A stretch of 64,000 bases of DNA from positions 1-64,000 of the forward strand of contig NZ_PXUP01000009.1 in assembly GCF_003324185.1 (NCBI RefSeq), read 5' to 3'. A program made the position numbers and the translations under genes. The stretch comes from Faecalibacterium prausnitzii (lineage in GTDB: Bacteria; Bacillota; Clostridia; Oscillospirales; Ruminococcaceae). A model generated the notes under the pieces. The model searched no databases. It was not told where the DNA came from and saw only the letters and a list, made by a program, of their open reading frames with translations. Below, in pieces: positions 1 through 6,909 of this stretch (its first letter is position 1; each line of letters opens with the position of its first letter).

Positions 1-1
1 G

Positions 2-58
2 GTGAATACTGAACACAAACCGTTCGATTTTGTTCTTATCAGCCACACGTACTATTGA
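2..58 (+). CDS. C-terminal tail of an unidentified protein (partial)
   Basis: An open frame enters from the left edge and ends at TGA 56-58, giving 18 residues ending in SHTYY. It is too short to identify. It may be the end of a real gene because a strong promoter for the next gene begins 40 bases later, but chance cannot be excluded. Confidence 0.3.
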   Translation: MNTEHKPFDFVLISHTYY

Positions 59-97
59 CTTTGCTTAATTGGTCTACGGCTATGAAAGCCTTTTGAA

Positions 98-126
98 TTG
101 CAAAATGATTTTTCAGTTGCTATACT
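98..126 (+). promoter_or_regulatory. Promoter of the esterase gene
   Basis: TTGCAA at 98-103 and TATACT at 121-126 are separated by 17 bases. This rules out the ATG at 98 as a start codon and supports GTG 161. Confidence 0.75.
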
Positions 127-160
127 GGGCTTATCAAAGTTTTTTCGGGAGGATGCCGCA

Positions 161-844
161 GTGACTGCACAGATAATGCAAATCGGGAACAGGCCTTGCC
201 GTATTTACGGCGAAGCCCATGCAGAATACCTACTGCTCCAAATGACCGGCGAGCACGAGCTGCAAAGCATGGACAGCGAGGTTGCCGCTATTGCACAGAG
301 TGCGCACCACTTTCTGTTTGCGGCCGTGCCCGTGGAAAGCTGGAACGATGCACTTTCTCCGTGGAAGTCTCCTGCAGTGTGGGGAAAACAAGGCTTCGGC
401 GGCAATGCTGCGGAAACCCTGCGCTTTCTGACAGAACAGGTCGTTCCCACACTGAAGCAGCAGTTTCATCTCCCGGAGGACGTCAAAATCATTCTGGGCG
501 GCTACTCGCTGGCCGGGTTGTTTGCATTGTGGGCATCCACCCAGACTGATCTGTTCTACGGTATCGCTGCCGCCTCGCCCTCTGTTTGGTTTCCGGGCTG
601 GATGGAGTTTGAACAGCAGTGCCCGATACAGGCACAGCACATTTATCTGAGCCTTGGCGACAAGGAGGAACACACGAAAAACACCGTCATGGCTGCGGTG
701 GGCGATAACATCCGCGCCCTGCACAGTCGGCTTGCAGAGCGTGGCACAGACTGCACCCTTGAATGGAACAGCGGCGGGCATTTCAAAGACGCTGACCTGC
801 GCACGGCGAAAGCCTTTCGGTGGGTGATGGAGGAAAGTCGATGA
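161..844 (+). CDS. Alpha/beta-hydrolase fold esterase
   Basis: Predicted 227-residue cytoplasmic hydrolase. The nucleophile elbow GYSLAG lies at about residues 114-119 and a candidate catalytic His is in GGHFKD near the C-terminus, as in esterase D-like and enterochelin esterase-like proteins. I start it at GTG 161 because GGGAGGA lies 7 bases upstream and the promoter -10 is at 121-126; the longer frame from 98 would overlap the promoter. It overlaps the next gene by ATGA, so the two are translationally coupled. The substrate cannot be told from sequence. Confidence 0.8.
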   Translation: MTAQIMQIGNRPCRIYGEAHAEYLLLQMTGEHELQSMDSEVAAIAQSAHHFLFAAVPVESWNDALSPWKSPAVWGKQGFGGNAAETLRFLTEQVVPTLKQQFHLPEDVKIILGGYSLAGLFALWASTQTDLFYGIAAASPSVWFPGWMEFEQQCPIQAQHIYLSLGDKEEHTKNTVMAAVGDNIRALHSRLAERGTDCTLEWNSGGHFKDADLRTAKAFRWVMEESR

Positions 845-1278
845 ATATTTTGGTCGATGCCGACGGCTGCCCAGTCGTTAATCTGACGTTGCAGATTGCA
901 AAGCGGTTTGGCGTTCCGGTCATCATCCTGTGCGACACCTCTCACCAAATCGAGCGAGAAGGTGCGCAGACGCTGGTGTTCGACAAAGGAGCGGACAGCG
1001 TGGACTTTGCGCTGGTCAACCGGGTCAAACCGGGGGATGTGGTCGTAACACAGGACTACGGGCTGGCGAGTATGTGCCTTGCCAAGTGCGCCCGGGTGCT
1101 GAACCAGAATGGTCTGGAATACACCGCCGACAACATAGACGCTCTCATGCTGCGGCGGTATGAAAACAAAAAGCTCCTCCGTGCCGGAAAGCACCCCAAG
1201 GGGAGCCCAAAGCGGACGAAGGAGCAGGATGTCAGGTTTGCGGACACGCTTGAGAAAATCTTGAACTACAACCATTGA
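841..1278 (+). CDS. YaiI/YqxD family protein (DUF188)
   Basis: A 145-residue protein beginning with the family signature of a DADGCPV stretch at residues 6-12, followed by a TQDYGLA segment and an RRYENKK basic segment. These are features of the UPF0178/DUF188 family, which has a PIN-like fold and a predicted nuclease role; biochemical function is not established. The ATG at 841 overlaps the esterase stop and has GGAGGA just upstream, so an earlier in-frame ATG at 820 is not needed. Full family length. Confidence 0.9.
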   Translation: MNILVDADGCPVVNLTLQIAKRFGVPVIILCDTSHQIEREGAQTLVFDKGADSVDFALVNRVKPGDVVVTQDYGLASMCLAKCARVLNQNGLEYTADNIDALMLRRYENKKLLRAGKHPKGSPKRTKEQDVRFADTLEKILNYNH

Positions 1279-1319
1279 TACATACTTTTGGAAGGCTGGA
1301 AAAATCCGGTTGGATATGC

Positions 1320-1350
1320 AAAAAAGCACCAGCCTGAGCCGGTGCTTTTT
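1320..1350. terminator. Hairpin terminator between yaiI-like gene and tRNA-Ser
   Basis: AAAAAGCACC pairs with GGTGCTTTTT around a 10-base loop. It has T-runs in both directions, so it can end the minus-strand tRNA and the plus-strand operon. Confidence 0.75.
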
Positions 1351-1352
1351 GT

Positions 1353-1443
1353 TGGCGGAGATGGTGGGATTCGAACCCACGTGCCCGATTAAGGACAAAA
1401 CGATTTCGAGTCGTTCTCGTTACGACCGCTTCGATACATCTCC
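1353..1443 (-). tRNA. tRNA-Ser (anticodon CGA)
   Basis: On the minus strand the 91-base gene starts GGAGATGT and ends in encoded CCA. The acceptor stem GGAGATG/CATCTCC, the GGTTCGAATCC T-arm, the long class II variable arm and a CTCGAAA anticodon loop are all visible. CGA decodes UCG serine codons. CCA is encoded in the DNA. Confidence 0.95.
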
Positions 1444-1641
1444 ATAATAAACCTTATACAGTATAACAAAAAAGCCTGCTGCCGTCAACACTTTTCTCCA
1501 AGTGCCTCGCAAAGCGCGGTGCAGCGCCGGGTGCTGTGCCTGAATCATCCGCACACAGTACAAAACGGCCTGCACACAAAAACAGACCGCCGCACAAAGT
1601 CTTGTGCAGCAGCCTGCGGTCATAGTTCAGCTATGATATGC
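1444..1641. other. Gap without recognised gene
   Basis: Short frames here lack ribosome sites and family features. I see only the probable promoter side of the minus-strand tRNA and the 3' end of the next minus-strand gene. Confidence 0.4.
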
Positions 1642-2181
1642 TCAGTTCTTGCTGGTGCTCTGATTTGCGATGAACTCTTCGTACACTTCCTTGGTGATCT
1701 CCCAAGTCATGGAATACTCGGAGTTCTCGCGGATGGGCATAAACTTGAACACCACGGTCTGACCTTCTTCCAGAGTGGGGAAGTGGTCGGCGGCCAGATG
1801 GATGGTGATGGGCTTTTTCTGTTGGATCAGGCTGTTCTCAGCGTCTAGAATGCGCACGCCGCCCCAGTTATCGCTGAAGTAGACCGGCTTGTCCTCGGTG
1901 CCCTTGACGGCAACAGAGAAGCGGTAGGGATCCAGCGGGATGGGGTTTGCACGGGCAGACTCAATGTCCACCTCCAGAGTGCAGGTGCCGCCGGCGATCT
2001 TCATGGTCTTCAGGCCGGCAATGACCTGCAGCTCGCTGGTGATCGCACTGGGCAGTTTTTTGCTCACCGGGTTTTGGGGGTCCTGATATTCACAGCCGCC
2101 CAGCAGACTGGCACCGGCTACAGCCACTGCGGTGGCTGCCGAATACTTCAGGAATGCGCGGCGGGAAAATGTATAAGACAT
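1642..2181 (-). CDS. Tat-type lipoprotein, DUF4352-like Ig fold
   Basis: 179 residues. The N-terminus has a twin-arginine motif SRRAFLK, a hydrophobic stretch and a lipobox LLGGC near residue 29, so export as a surface lipoprotein is predicted. The rest is a beta-rich domain with alternating hydrophobics resembling DUF4352/telokin-like domains of Firmicute lipoproteins; the ligand is unknown. GGAGGAATAAGCC precedes the ATG. It follows the paralogue at 2217-2705 by 35 bases and is probably cotranscribed with it. Related copies lie at 2879 and 6097. Confidence 0.75.
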   Translation of the reverse strand: MSYTFSRRAFLKYSAATAVAVAGASLLGGCEYQDPQNPVSKKLPSAITSELQVIAGLKTMKIAGGTCTLEVDIESARANPIPLDPYRFSVAVKGTEDKPVYFSDNWGGVRILDAENSLIQQKKPITIHLAADHFPTLEEGQTVVFKFMPIRENSEYSMTWEITKEVYEEFIANQSTSKN

Positions 2182-2216
2182 GGCTTATTCCTCCGTTTTT
2201 ACCAGAATGTTAGGGC

Positions 2217-2705
2217 TCAGGTCGTAGACTTCAAAGCGTCTGCGGTCAGTTCCCAGTTCGCGTTGAACTCACTGTACTCCAGATCGGGATAGAAGGTAAG
2301 GGTCACCGGACCGTCCGTCCGTGCATTCAGACCCTTTGCGGTCACATAATAAGTAACGGTCTCGCCCTTTTTGACCTGATGGCTCAGCGCATCCGGGCTG
2401 GTCACCTGCAGCTTGTCGTTCTGGTAGGCCAGATATCCGTCTGCCTTCACGGCAAAGTTTGCTCTGGTCACGTCCAGCGCATTATTGCGGCCGTTTTTCA
2501 CCACCAACTTAAAGGTGGTGAAAGTTGCAGTGCATTCTACCTGCTCCAGCGTGGATACGACCTTCAGCACCTTGTTGCTGGTGCCAACGGCGTGCTGTAC
2601 CGGGGCATACCCGGAGCAGCCGGTCAGCAGGCTGCTGCCCGCCACAGCCACAGCGGTGAGGGCGGTATATTTCAGGAAAGAGCGGCGGGAAAATTCCCCA
2701 GTCAT
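2217..2705 (-). CDS. Tat-type lipoprotein, DUF4352-like
   Basis: 162 residues with SRRSFLK, a hydrophobic segment and lipobox LLTGC. The C-terminal domain is beta-rich (FTTFKLVVKN, YYVTAKG, LTFYPD). I start at 2705 where AAGGAGG lies 8-9 bases upstream; the longer frame from 2750 lacks a ribosome site and would hide the Tat motif. Paralogue of the genes on both sides. It has its own consensus promoter (2765-2793). Role unknown; an adhesin or ligand-binding lipoprotein is a guess. Confidence 0.75.
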   Translation of the reverse strand: MTGEFSRRSFLKYTALTAVAVAGSSLLTGCSGYAPVQHAVGTSNKVLKVVSTLEQVECTATFTTFKLVVKNGRNNALDVTRANFAVKADGYLAYQNDKLQVTSPDALSHQVKKGETVTYYVTAKGLNARTDGPVTLTFYPDLEYSEFNANWELTADALKSTT

Positions 2706-2764
2706 ATTCGTTCCTCCTTTGGGACACATCAATAATACAGATTCTGCCATAAGGCACTACCTAT

Positions 2765-2793
2765 ACAATAGGCGAAACAGAGAAAAATGTCAA
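2765..2793 (-). promoter_or_regulatory. Promoter of the 2217-2705 lipoprotein
   Basis: On the minus strand TTGACA, 17 bases, TATTGT. The same two hexamers and spacing precede the paralogue at 6097. Confidence 0.75.
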
Positions 2794-2878
2794 TGATTTT
2801 TCACAAAACAAATGTGAAGATTTTGTGGCAGCATCGCGCATTTTAGACGAAGCTTAAGTGATTTTTCTGGTGATTTTG

Positions 2879-3496
2879 TCAGCTGCGGATCACGTCAGAG
2901 GCATTCATGACGAAGGTCAGGCTCTTACCCTCCAGGAAGGTGGGCACATAAGTGACCTTCAGCTGCTTCCAGTCCTTGGGCACCATGAGCATCAGCACGA
3001 TGTAGGCGCTGCCCTGCGGGGGCAGGCTCTCCACATCGGAAAAGCTCTGGGAATTGGCGTTATACAACGAGATATTGGCGCAGCAGGCTGCGGGCTGGCC
3101 ATCGCAGACGGCGGTAAAGTCCGGGGTAGCGGCGGCCATGGCCTGAAAGTTTGCGTCCACGTTCTCCAGCGGGGGCACGGGGTAGGCCTCGTTGATGGCG
3201 TCAATGCCCTGTGCGCCGATGGCGTAGCTCTCGGTCTTGCTGCGGTTGACGGTGGTCACCCGCACGCCCAGATACTCGTAGCCTGCCGGCTGTACGGGGT
3301 CCTGCGTCAGGTGGAACACGCTGGTCAGCTGCACGCCCAAGCCGTTCCAGTTGCGGACGGTATCGCCGACCTTGACCTCCACCACGGTGTCGTCGCCGTT
3401 GGACTTGCAGCCGCCCAGCAGGCTGGCTGCGCCCAGTACGGCGGCAGATGCACCGGTGCACTTGAGGAAGCTGCGGCGGGAAATGACAGTAGACAT
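2879..3496 (-). CDS. Tat-type lipoprotein, DUF4352-like
   Basis: 205 residues: SRRSFLK twin-arginine motif, hydrophobic core, lipobox LLGGC, then a beta-rich domain that includes VKVGDTVRNWNGL and LGVRVTTVNRS. This is the pattern of DUF4352-type extracytoplasmic Ig-like domains. AAGGAGG lies upstream of the ATG. Transcribed from its own promoter at 3544-3572 and separated by 173 bases from the two downstream paralogues. The fourth copy (6097) is most similar to this one in length and domain layout. Ligand unknown. Confidence 0.75.
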   Translation of the reverse strand: MSTVISRRSFLKCTGASAAVLGAASLLGGCKSNGDDTVVEVKVGDTVRNWNGLGVQLTSVFHLTQDPVQPAGYEYLGVRVTTVNRSKTESYAIGAQGIDAINEAYPVPPLENVDANFQAMAAATPDFTAVCDGQPAACCANISLYNANSQSFSDVESLPPQGSAYIVLMLMVPKDWKQLKVTYVPTFLEGKSLTFVMNASDVIRS

Positions 3497-3543
3497 AAGG
3501 TATATCCTCCTTGAAGGGTCAGTTTCTTTTTCTTCTTTCTCTG

Positions 3544-3572
3544 GTTATACCGTTTCCGGCGCACAGATGCAA
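3544..3572 (-). promoter_or_regulatory. Promoter of the 2879-3496 lipoprotein
   Basis: TTGCAT, 17 bases, TATAAC on the minus strand, about 48 bases before the ATG. Confidence 0.65.
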
Positions 3573-3612
3573 GAGCTCGGGCTGATTATTTACAACAATT
3601 TCACAAGCCGGG

Positions 3613-4308
3613 TCACTCCTGCGGCGAAAGCCCCTTGACATGGGTCTCGCTGGTTTTGACCAGATTTAACAGGCTGGGCGTGTACAGCGGAAATTCCCGC
3701 GTCAGGCTTTCGGTGGTCATGGCAAGGCAGGCGGGGTCCTTGACGCCCTCGCCGCCGTTCACGTCCTGCCCGTCCAGCAGCGCCTCCACGTTGGCTTCCG
3801 CCATTCGCATCACCGCATCGGAATAGCCGTGCCAGCGGTGGGGCTCAATGCTGAACATGCTGGAGGCGTTGTGCGGCTCCGCAGAGTAGAGCAGCCGGAA
3901 CATCTTGGCCACCGCCATCATCAGGTAGGCGCTCACCTCGGTGGTCAACGCCTTGCTGTGGCACTGGCCGATCTTGGCGTAGAGCACGTTCAGGCTGTTA
4001 GAGATAAGTTTTTTGTTCATGGTGGGCAGTACGCTGCCGTGGTAGACGTTGTCCTTCATCTTTTCGGGGTTGGGCAGATCCTCGGCAGAGAGCATCATGC
4101 CGTTGCGCTCGGCGCTGCGCCCCAGCAGATAATCGCAGGAAACATTATAGTAATCTGCCACCCGCACCACAAAGTCCAATCCGCACTCGCGGATGCCTTT
4201 TTCGTAGTGGGACAGCAGCGCCTGAGAGACCCCCAGATCCTCTGCCGCCTGCTTTTGGGTAATGCCGCGCTCCTTGCGCAGCAGCTTGATGATACGATTG
4301 AACTCCAT
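3613..4308 (-). CDS. XRE-family transcriptional regulator
   Basis: 231 residues. Residues 4-60 form a Cro/C1-type helix-turn-helix (RGITQKQAAEDLGVSQALLSHYEKG), here with an FVVRVADYYNVSCDYLLGR tail typical of the family. The remaining 170 residues resemble no sensor domain I recognise. It sits between the lipoprotein paralogues and reads toward them, so it may control them or its own promoter. Own promoter at 4380-4408. DNA binding is well supported; targets are inference. Confidence 0.85.
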   Translation of the reverse strand: MEFNRIIKLLRKERGITQKQAAEDLGVSQALLSHYEKGIRECGLDFVVRVADYYNVSCDYLLGRSAERNGMMLSAEDLPNPEKMKDNVYHGSVLPTMNKKLISNSLNVLYAKIGQCHSKALTTEVSAYLMMAVAKMFRLLYSAEPHNASSMFSIEPHRWHGYSDAVMRMAEANVEALLDGQDVNGGEGVKDPACLAMTTESLTREFPLYTPSLLNLVKTSETHVKGLSPQE

Positions 4309-4379
4309 GGTGTGCTCTCCTCAATGTCCGCAGGATCTGTTTTTTGGTAACATCCTTGTTTTTGGTTTACAACAGGTTG

Positions 4380-4408
4380 ATTATACACATTGGAAAACGG
4401 CTTGTAAA
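4380..4408 (-). promoter_or_regulatory. Promoter of the XRE regulator
   Basis: TTTACA, 17 bases, TATAAT on the minus strand; 5' leader about 65 bases. Confidence 0.75.
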
Positions 4409-4616
4409 GCAAGAAAAATGCCGATATTTTTCGTCTTTTTTCGTCATTATTGTCAAAAGTCTTGCCGGAGACCCCACATCTATGCTAAACTATGGGTATT
4501 AACACATAGATTTTGTGTTTCCGCTGCGGCAAAAAAACGACAGGCGTAGTGAAAGCAGGTCTTTTTCGAAACAAAATTTTTTCAAAGAGGTGGTTCCATC
4601 TTTCTGCAGTTTGTGC
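4409..4616. other. Intergenic space between XRE gene and LRR lipoprotein
   Basis: No gene seen. It holds an inverted repeat CTATG-N10-CATAG near 4492-4511, a possible operator, and an AT-rich tract before the extended -10 promoter of the next gene. Confidence 0.4.
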
Positions 4617-4622
4617 TATAAT
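4594..4622 (+). promoter_or_regulatory. Extended -10 promoter of the LRR lipoprotein gene
   Basis: TATAAT at 4617-4622 is preceded by TGC (extended -10); the -35 is weak (TTCCAT). Leader about 100 bases. Confidence 0.55.
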
Positions 4623-4724
4623 CTCTTTTTGGCGACTGTTCTTGACCGGCGCACAAATCCGCGAAGGGCAAGGCAGACGCTATAAAAGGTAATATACCAA
4701 GAATAAGAAAGAGGAAACTTCATC

Positions 4725-5291
4725 ATGAAACTCGAGCGCAAAGTCCGTCTGTGCAGCGCTGCCGCTGCCGTCCTGATCGCCGCCATCGCCCTGACCGGCT
4801 GCGGCGGCTCCAAGACCACTGCTTCTTCCGCAGCCGCTTCTTCTGTGGCTGCTTCCACCGCTGCTGCCACCAACAACAGCTGCGGCGAGGGTGTGACCTG
4901 GGCACTGGCTGACGGCACCCTGACCATCAGCGGCACCGGCCGTATGACCAACTTCACCAAGGACGCTCCGGCTCCTTGGGCTGATCAGGCCGACCAGATC
5001 ACCACCGTTGAGGTGGAAGGCACCGTTACCAGCGTGGGCGCTACCGCCTTCAAGGACTGCACTGCCCTGACCACCGTGAACATCGCCGACGGTGTGGAGT
5101 ACATCGAGGCCGGCGCTTTCAACGGCTGCACCGCCCTGACCGAGGTCAACATCCCCCTGAGCGTGGGCTACATCAAGACCGGCGCTTTCAAGGACTGCAA
5201 CGCCCTGACCAGCGTGACCATCCGCGACAACTGCCGTCTGGACATGAATGTGTTCCCCGCTACCGTGGAGGTCAACTACGCCGAGGGCTAA
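4725..5291 (+). CDS. BspA-type leucine-rich-repeat lipoprotein
   Basis: 188 residues. Signal peptide with lipobox IALTGC at about residue 26, an Ala/Ser-rich linker, then a small beta segment (TLTISGTGRM) and three LRR_5 repeats of the form AFKDCTALTTVNI from about residue 100 to 180. BspA-like LRR_5 proteins are surface proteins linked to adhesion. Short for the family. Single gene with its own promoter; 38 bases separate it from the phosphatase gene downstream, so partial cotranscription is likely. Confidence 0.85.
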   Translation: MKLERKVRLCSAAAAVLIAAIALTGCGGSKTTASSAAASSVAASTAAATNNSCGEGVTWALADGTLTISGTGRMTNFTKDAPAPWADQADQITTVEVEGTVTSVGATAFKDCTALTTVNIADGVEYIEAGAFNGCTALTEVNIPLSVGYIKTGAFKDCNALTSVTIRDNCRLDMNVFPATVEVNYAEG

Positions 5292-5329
5292 GCCCTATCC
5301 GGAACTTTAAACCAAAAGAGGTGTGATCC

Positions 5330-6004
5330 ATGAAAACCTTCAAGCTTCATCTCATCCGCCACGGCATGACCGCGGGCAACCTGCAGGGCCTGTACATCGG
5401 CAGCGGCACCGACCTGCCCCTGTGCGACGAGGGCCGTGCGCAGCTTGCCGAGCTGAAAGAGCGGTTCGTCTACCCGCAGGTAGATACTGTTTTCTCCTCC
5501 CCCCTGCTGCGTGCGGTGGAGACCGCCAACATCCTGTTCCCCGGGGCTGCCCACCAGTTTACGGTGCACGATCTGCGGGAGGCCGGTTTTGGCAAGTTTG
5601 AGGGGCGCCCGGTGAAGGATCTCGTCCACGACGAGGACTTCAAAAAGTGGATCACCCCGGGCTCCGGCTATCTGCCGGAGGGCGCTGAGCCCACCGAGCA
5701 GTTCCACGCCCGCTGTGCCGACAGCCTTATGAAGCTGTTTGAGTACATGATCCGCATGGACGTTACCGAGGCCGCCTGCGTGACCCACGGCGGTGTGATC
5801 ATGAGTATGCTCAGCCAGCGCGCCGTACCCACCCGCCGCCCCGAGCAGTGGATGGCAGACCCGGGCTGCGGCTACACCGTGCAGACCGATGTACAGCTGT
5901 GGATGCGGGACAAGCTGGTAGAGGCCATCGACATCGTACCCTTTGGCTACGCCGACACCCTGCAGGGGCAGGCCGAAGCCGAGGAGAACGAGGCCTACGA
6001 ATAA
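5330..6004 (+). CDS. Histidine phosphatase family protein
   Basis: 224 residues. LIRHGMTAGN at residues 8-17 gives the catalytic RHG triad; the second His is in VTHGG near residue 143, and an LCDEGRAQL segment follows as in cobalamin-type and broad phosphatases of the phosphoglycerate mutase superfamily. AGAGGTG precedes the ATG. Acts on a phosphate ester in the cytosol; the substrate cannot be deduced, and there are no cobalamin genes nearby to suggest CobC. Confidence 0.85.
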   Translation: MKTFKLHLIRHGMTAGNLQGLYIGSGTDLPLCDEGRAQLAELKERFVYPQVDTVFSSPLLRAVETANILFPGAAHQFTVHDLREAGFGKFEGRPVKDLVHDEDFKKWITPGSGYLPEGAEPTEQFHARCADSLMKLFEYMIRMDVTEAACVTHGGVIMSMLSQRAVPTRRPEQWMADPGCGYTVQTDVQLWMRDKLVEAIDIVPFGYADTLQGQAEAEENEAYE

Positions 6005-6025
6005 GTTACAGTTTCCCGCCGCCCC

Positions 6026-6054
6026 TTGACAGAACGCGCAGAATCCTTTATTGT
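6026..6054 (+). promoter_or_regulatory. Promoter of the fourth Tat-type protein
   Basis: TTGACA, 17 bases, TATTGT, identical hexamers to the promoter at 2765-2793. Confidence 0.75.
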
Positions 6055-6096
6055 TAAAGGGTAGTGTATTGTATCATATACAGGAGGAACGCTGTC

Positions 6097-6702
6097 ATGT
6101 CCCAATCCATCTCCCGCCGGTCATTCCTGAAATGTGCCGGTTCCGGTGCGGTCAGCCTTGCGGCTGCCCTGCTTACCGGGGTCTGTGCTGCGGCGCAGCA
6201 GCCGTGTCTTGCGGGCGAGCCTGCCCTGCTGGACGGCAAAGCCGCCGTGGAGCTGCTGGGCTATGCCCCGGCACCGGAGCTGGGCGGTGTGCTGGTGTAC
6301 CTCTCGGTGGAAAACCTCTCGGCAGCCAGCCTGCCGGTGGATACCAGCTACCTGCAAAGTCGGGGTCTGCGTACCCGGGAGCAGCTGTATAGCATGGGCA
6401 CCGGCGTGACCGCTGCCTGCAACGGCCAGAGCGTGCCCTGCGGCAGCTTTGCCGCCCCGCTGTACAACGAGAACGCGGCGGACGCCTCGGTGTTCACCCT
6501 GAACCTTGCCGCCGGACGCGGTGCGCTGCTGCACTGCTTCTGCGCCGTGCCGGAGGACTGGCAGACCCTTGCGCTGACATGGCACCCGGACTTTGCCGCC
6601 GGACGCAGCGCCATCTTTACGGTGCGCCGCGATGCCGACGAGGCCGCTCTGGGCCCCGTGCCCACCACCCCCGCCGAGGTCGGCAGCGTGGTGGATCTGT
6701 AA
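6097..6702 (+). CDS. Tat-type secreted protein, DUF4352-like paralogue
   Basis: 201 residues with SRRSFLK at the N-terminus followed by a hydrophobic stretch. Unlike its three paralogues, the end of the signal reads LLTGVCAA, so the Cys is displaced by one residue and the lipobox is imperfect; cleavage by signal peptidase I (AAA-type site) or a broken lipobox are both possible. The beta-rich body (LGGVLVYLSVENLS, FTLNLAAG) matches the 2879 paralogue. AGGAGG lies 8 bases before ATG 6097, not at the upstream ATG 6064. Confidence 0.7.
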   Translation: MSQSISRRSFLKCAGSGAVSLAAALLTGVCAAAQQPCLAGEPALLDGKAAVELLGYAPAPELGGVLVYLSVENLSAASLPVDTSYLQSRGLRTREQLYSMGTGVTAACNGQSVPCGSFAAPLYNENAADASVFTLNLAAGRGALLHCFCAVPEDWQTLALTWHPDFAAGRSAIFTVRRDADEAALGPVPTTPAEVGSVVDL

Positions 6703-6711
6703 CAGCATACC

Positions 6712-6753
6712 AAAAGAGCCATTGCACAAATTGCGTGCAATGGCTCTTTTTTT
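6712..6753 (+). terminator. Terminator after the fourth Tat-type protein
   Basis: AAAAGAGCCATTGCA pairs with its complement and ends in seven T. Confidence 0.85.
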
Positions 6754-6775
6754 GTAGCAAATGCCGTTCGCCGCT

Positions 6776-6905
6776 GTGGCCCCTCCCGTGAAAAAGCGGC
6801 TCAGAAACGTCCGCAGACGTTTCTGAGCCGCAAATTATGATAATAAATTTTCCGCTGAATATGCGCAAAGCAACGCAGAGCGCATTCAAAATCGTCCCGT
6901 TGCCG
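6776..6905 (-). repeat. 3'-end structured repeat, copy E1
   Basis: In the sense of the upstream minus-strand gene it runs: GACGATTTTGAATGC, short stem ATGCGC/GCGCAT (6880-6885 with 6861-6866), AGCGGA, AT-rich spacer, a 15-bp hairpin capped by TGCG (6795-6830), then TTTTTCACGGGAGGGG. It begins right after the stop of the 6910-7986 gene. Same order and orientation in copies E2-E5. Confidence 0.7.
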
Positions 6906-6909
6906 GAGA

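Noticed and set aside
98-160. Upstream extension of the first esterase to ATG 98
   Set aside because: ATG 98 overlaps the -35 of a 17-spaced promoter whose -10 is at 121-126, and only GTG 161 has a ribosome site.
4095-4412. Second frame overlapping the XRE gene
   Set aside because: Shadow of the XRE coding sequence without a ribosome site.
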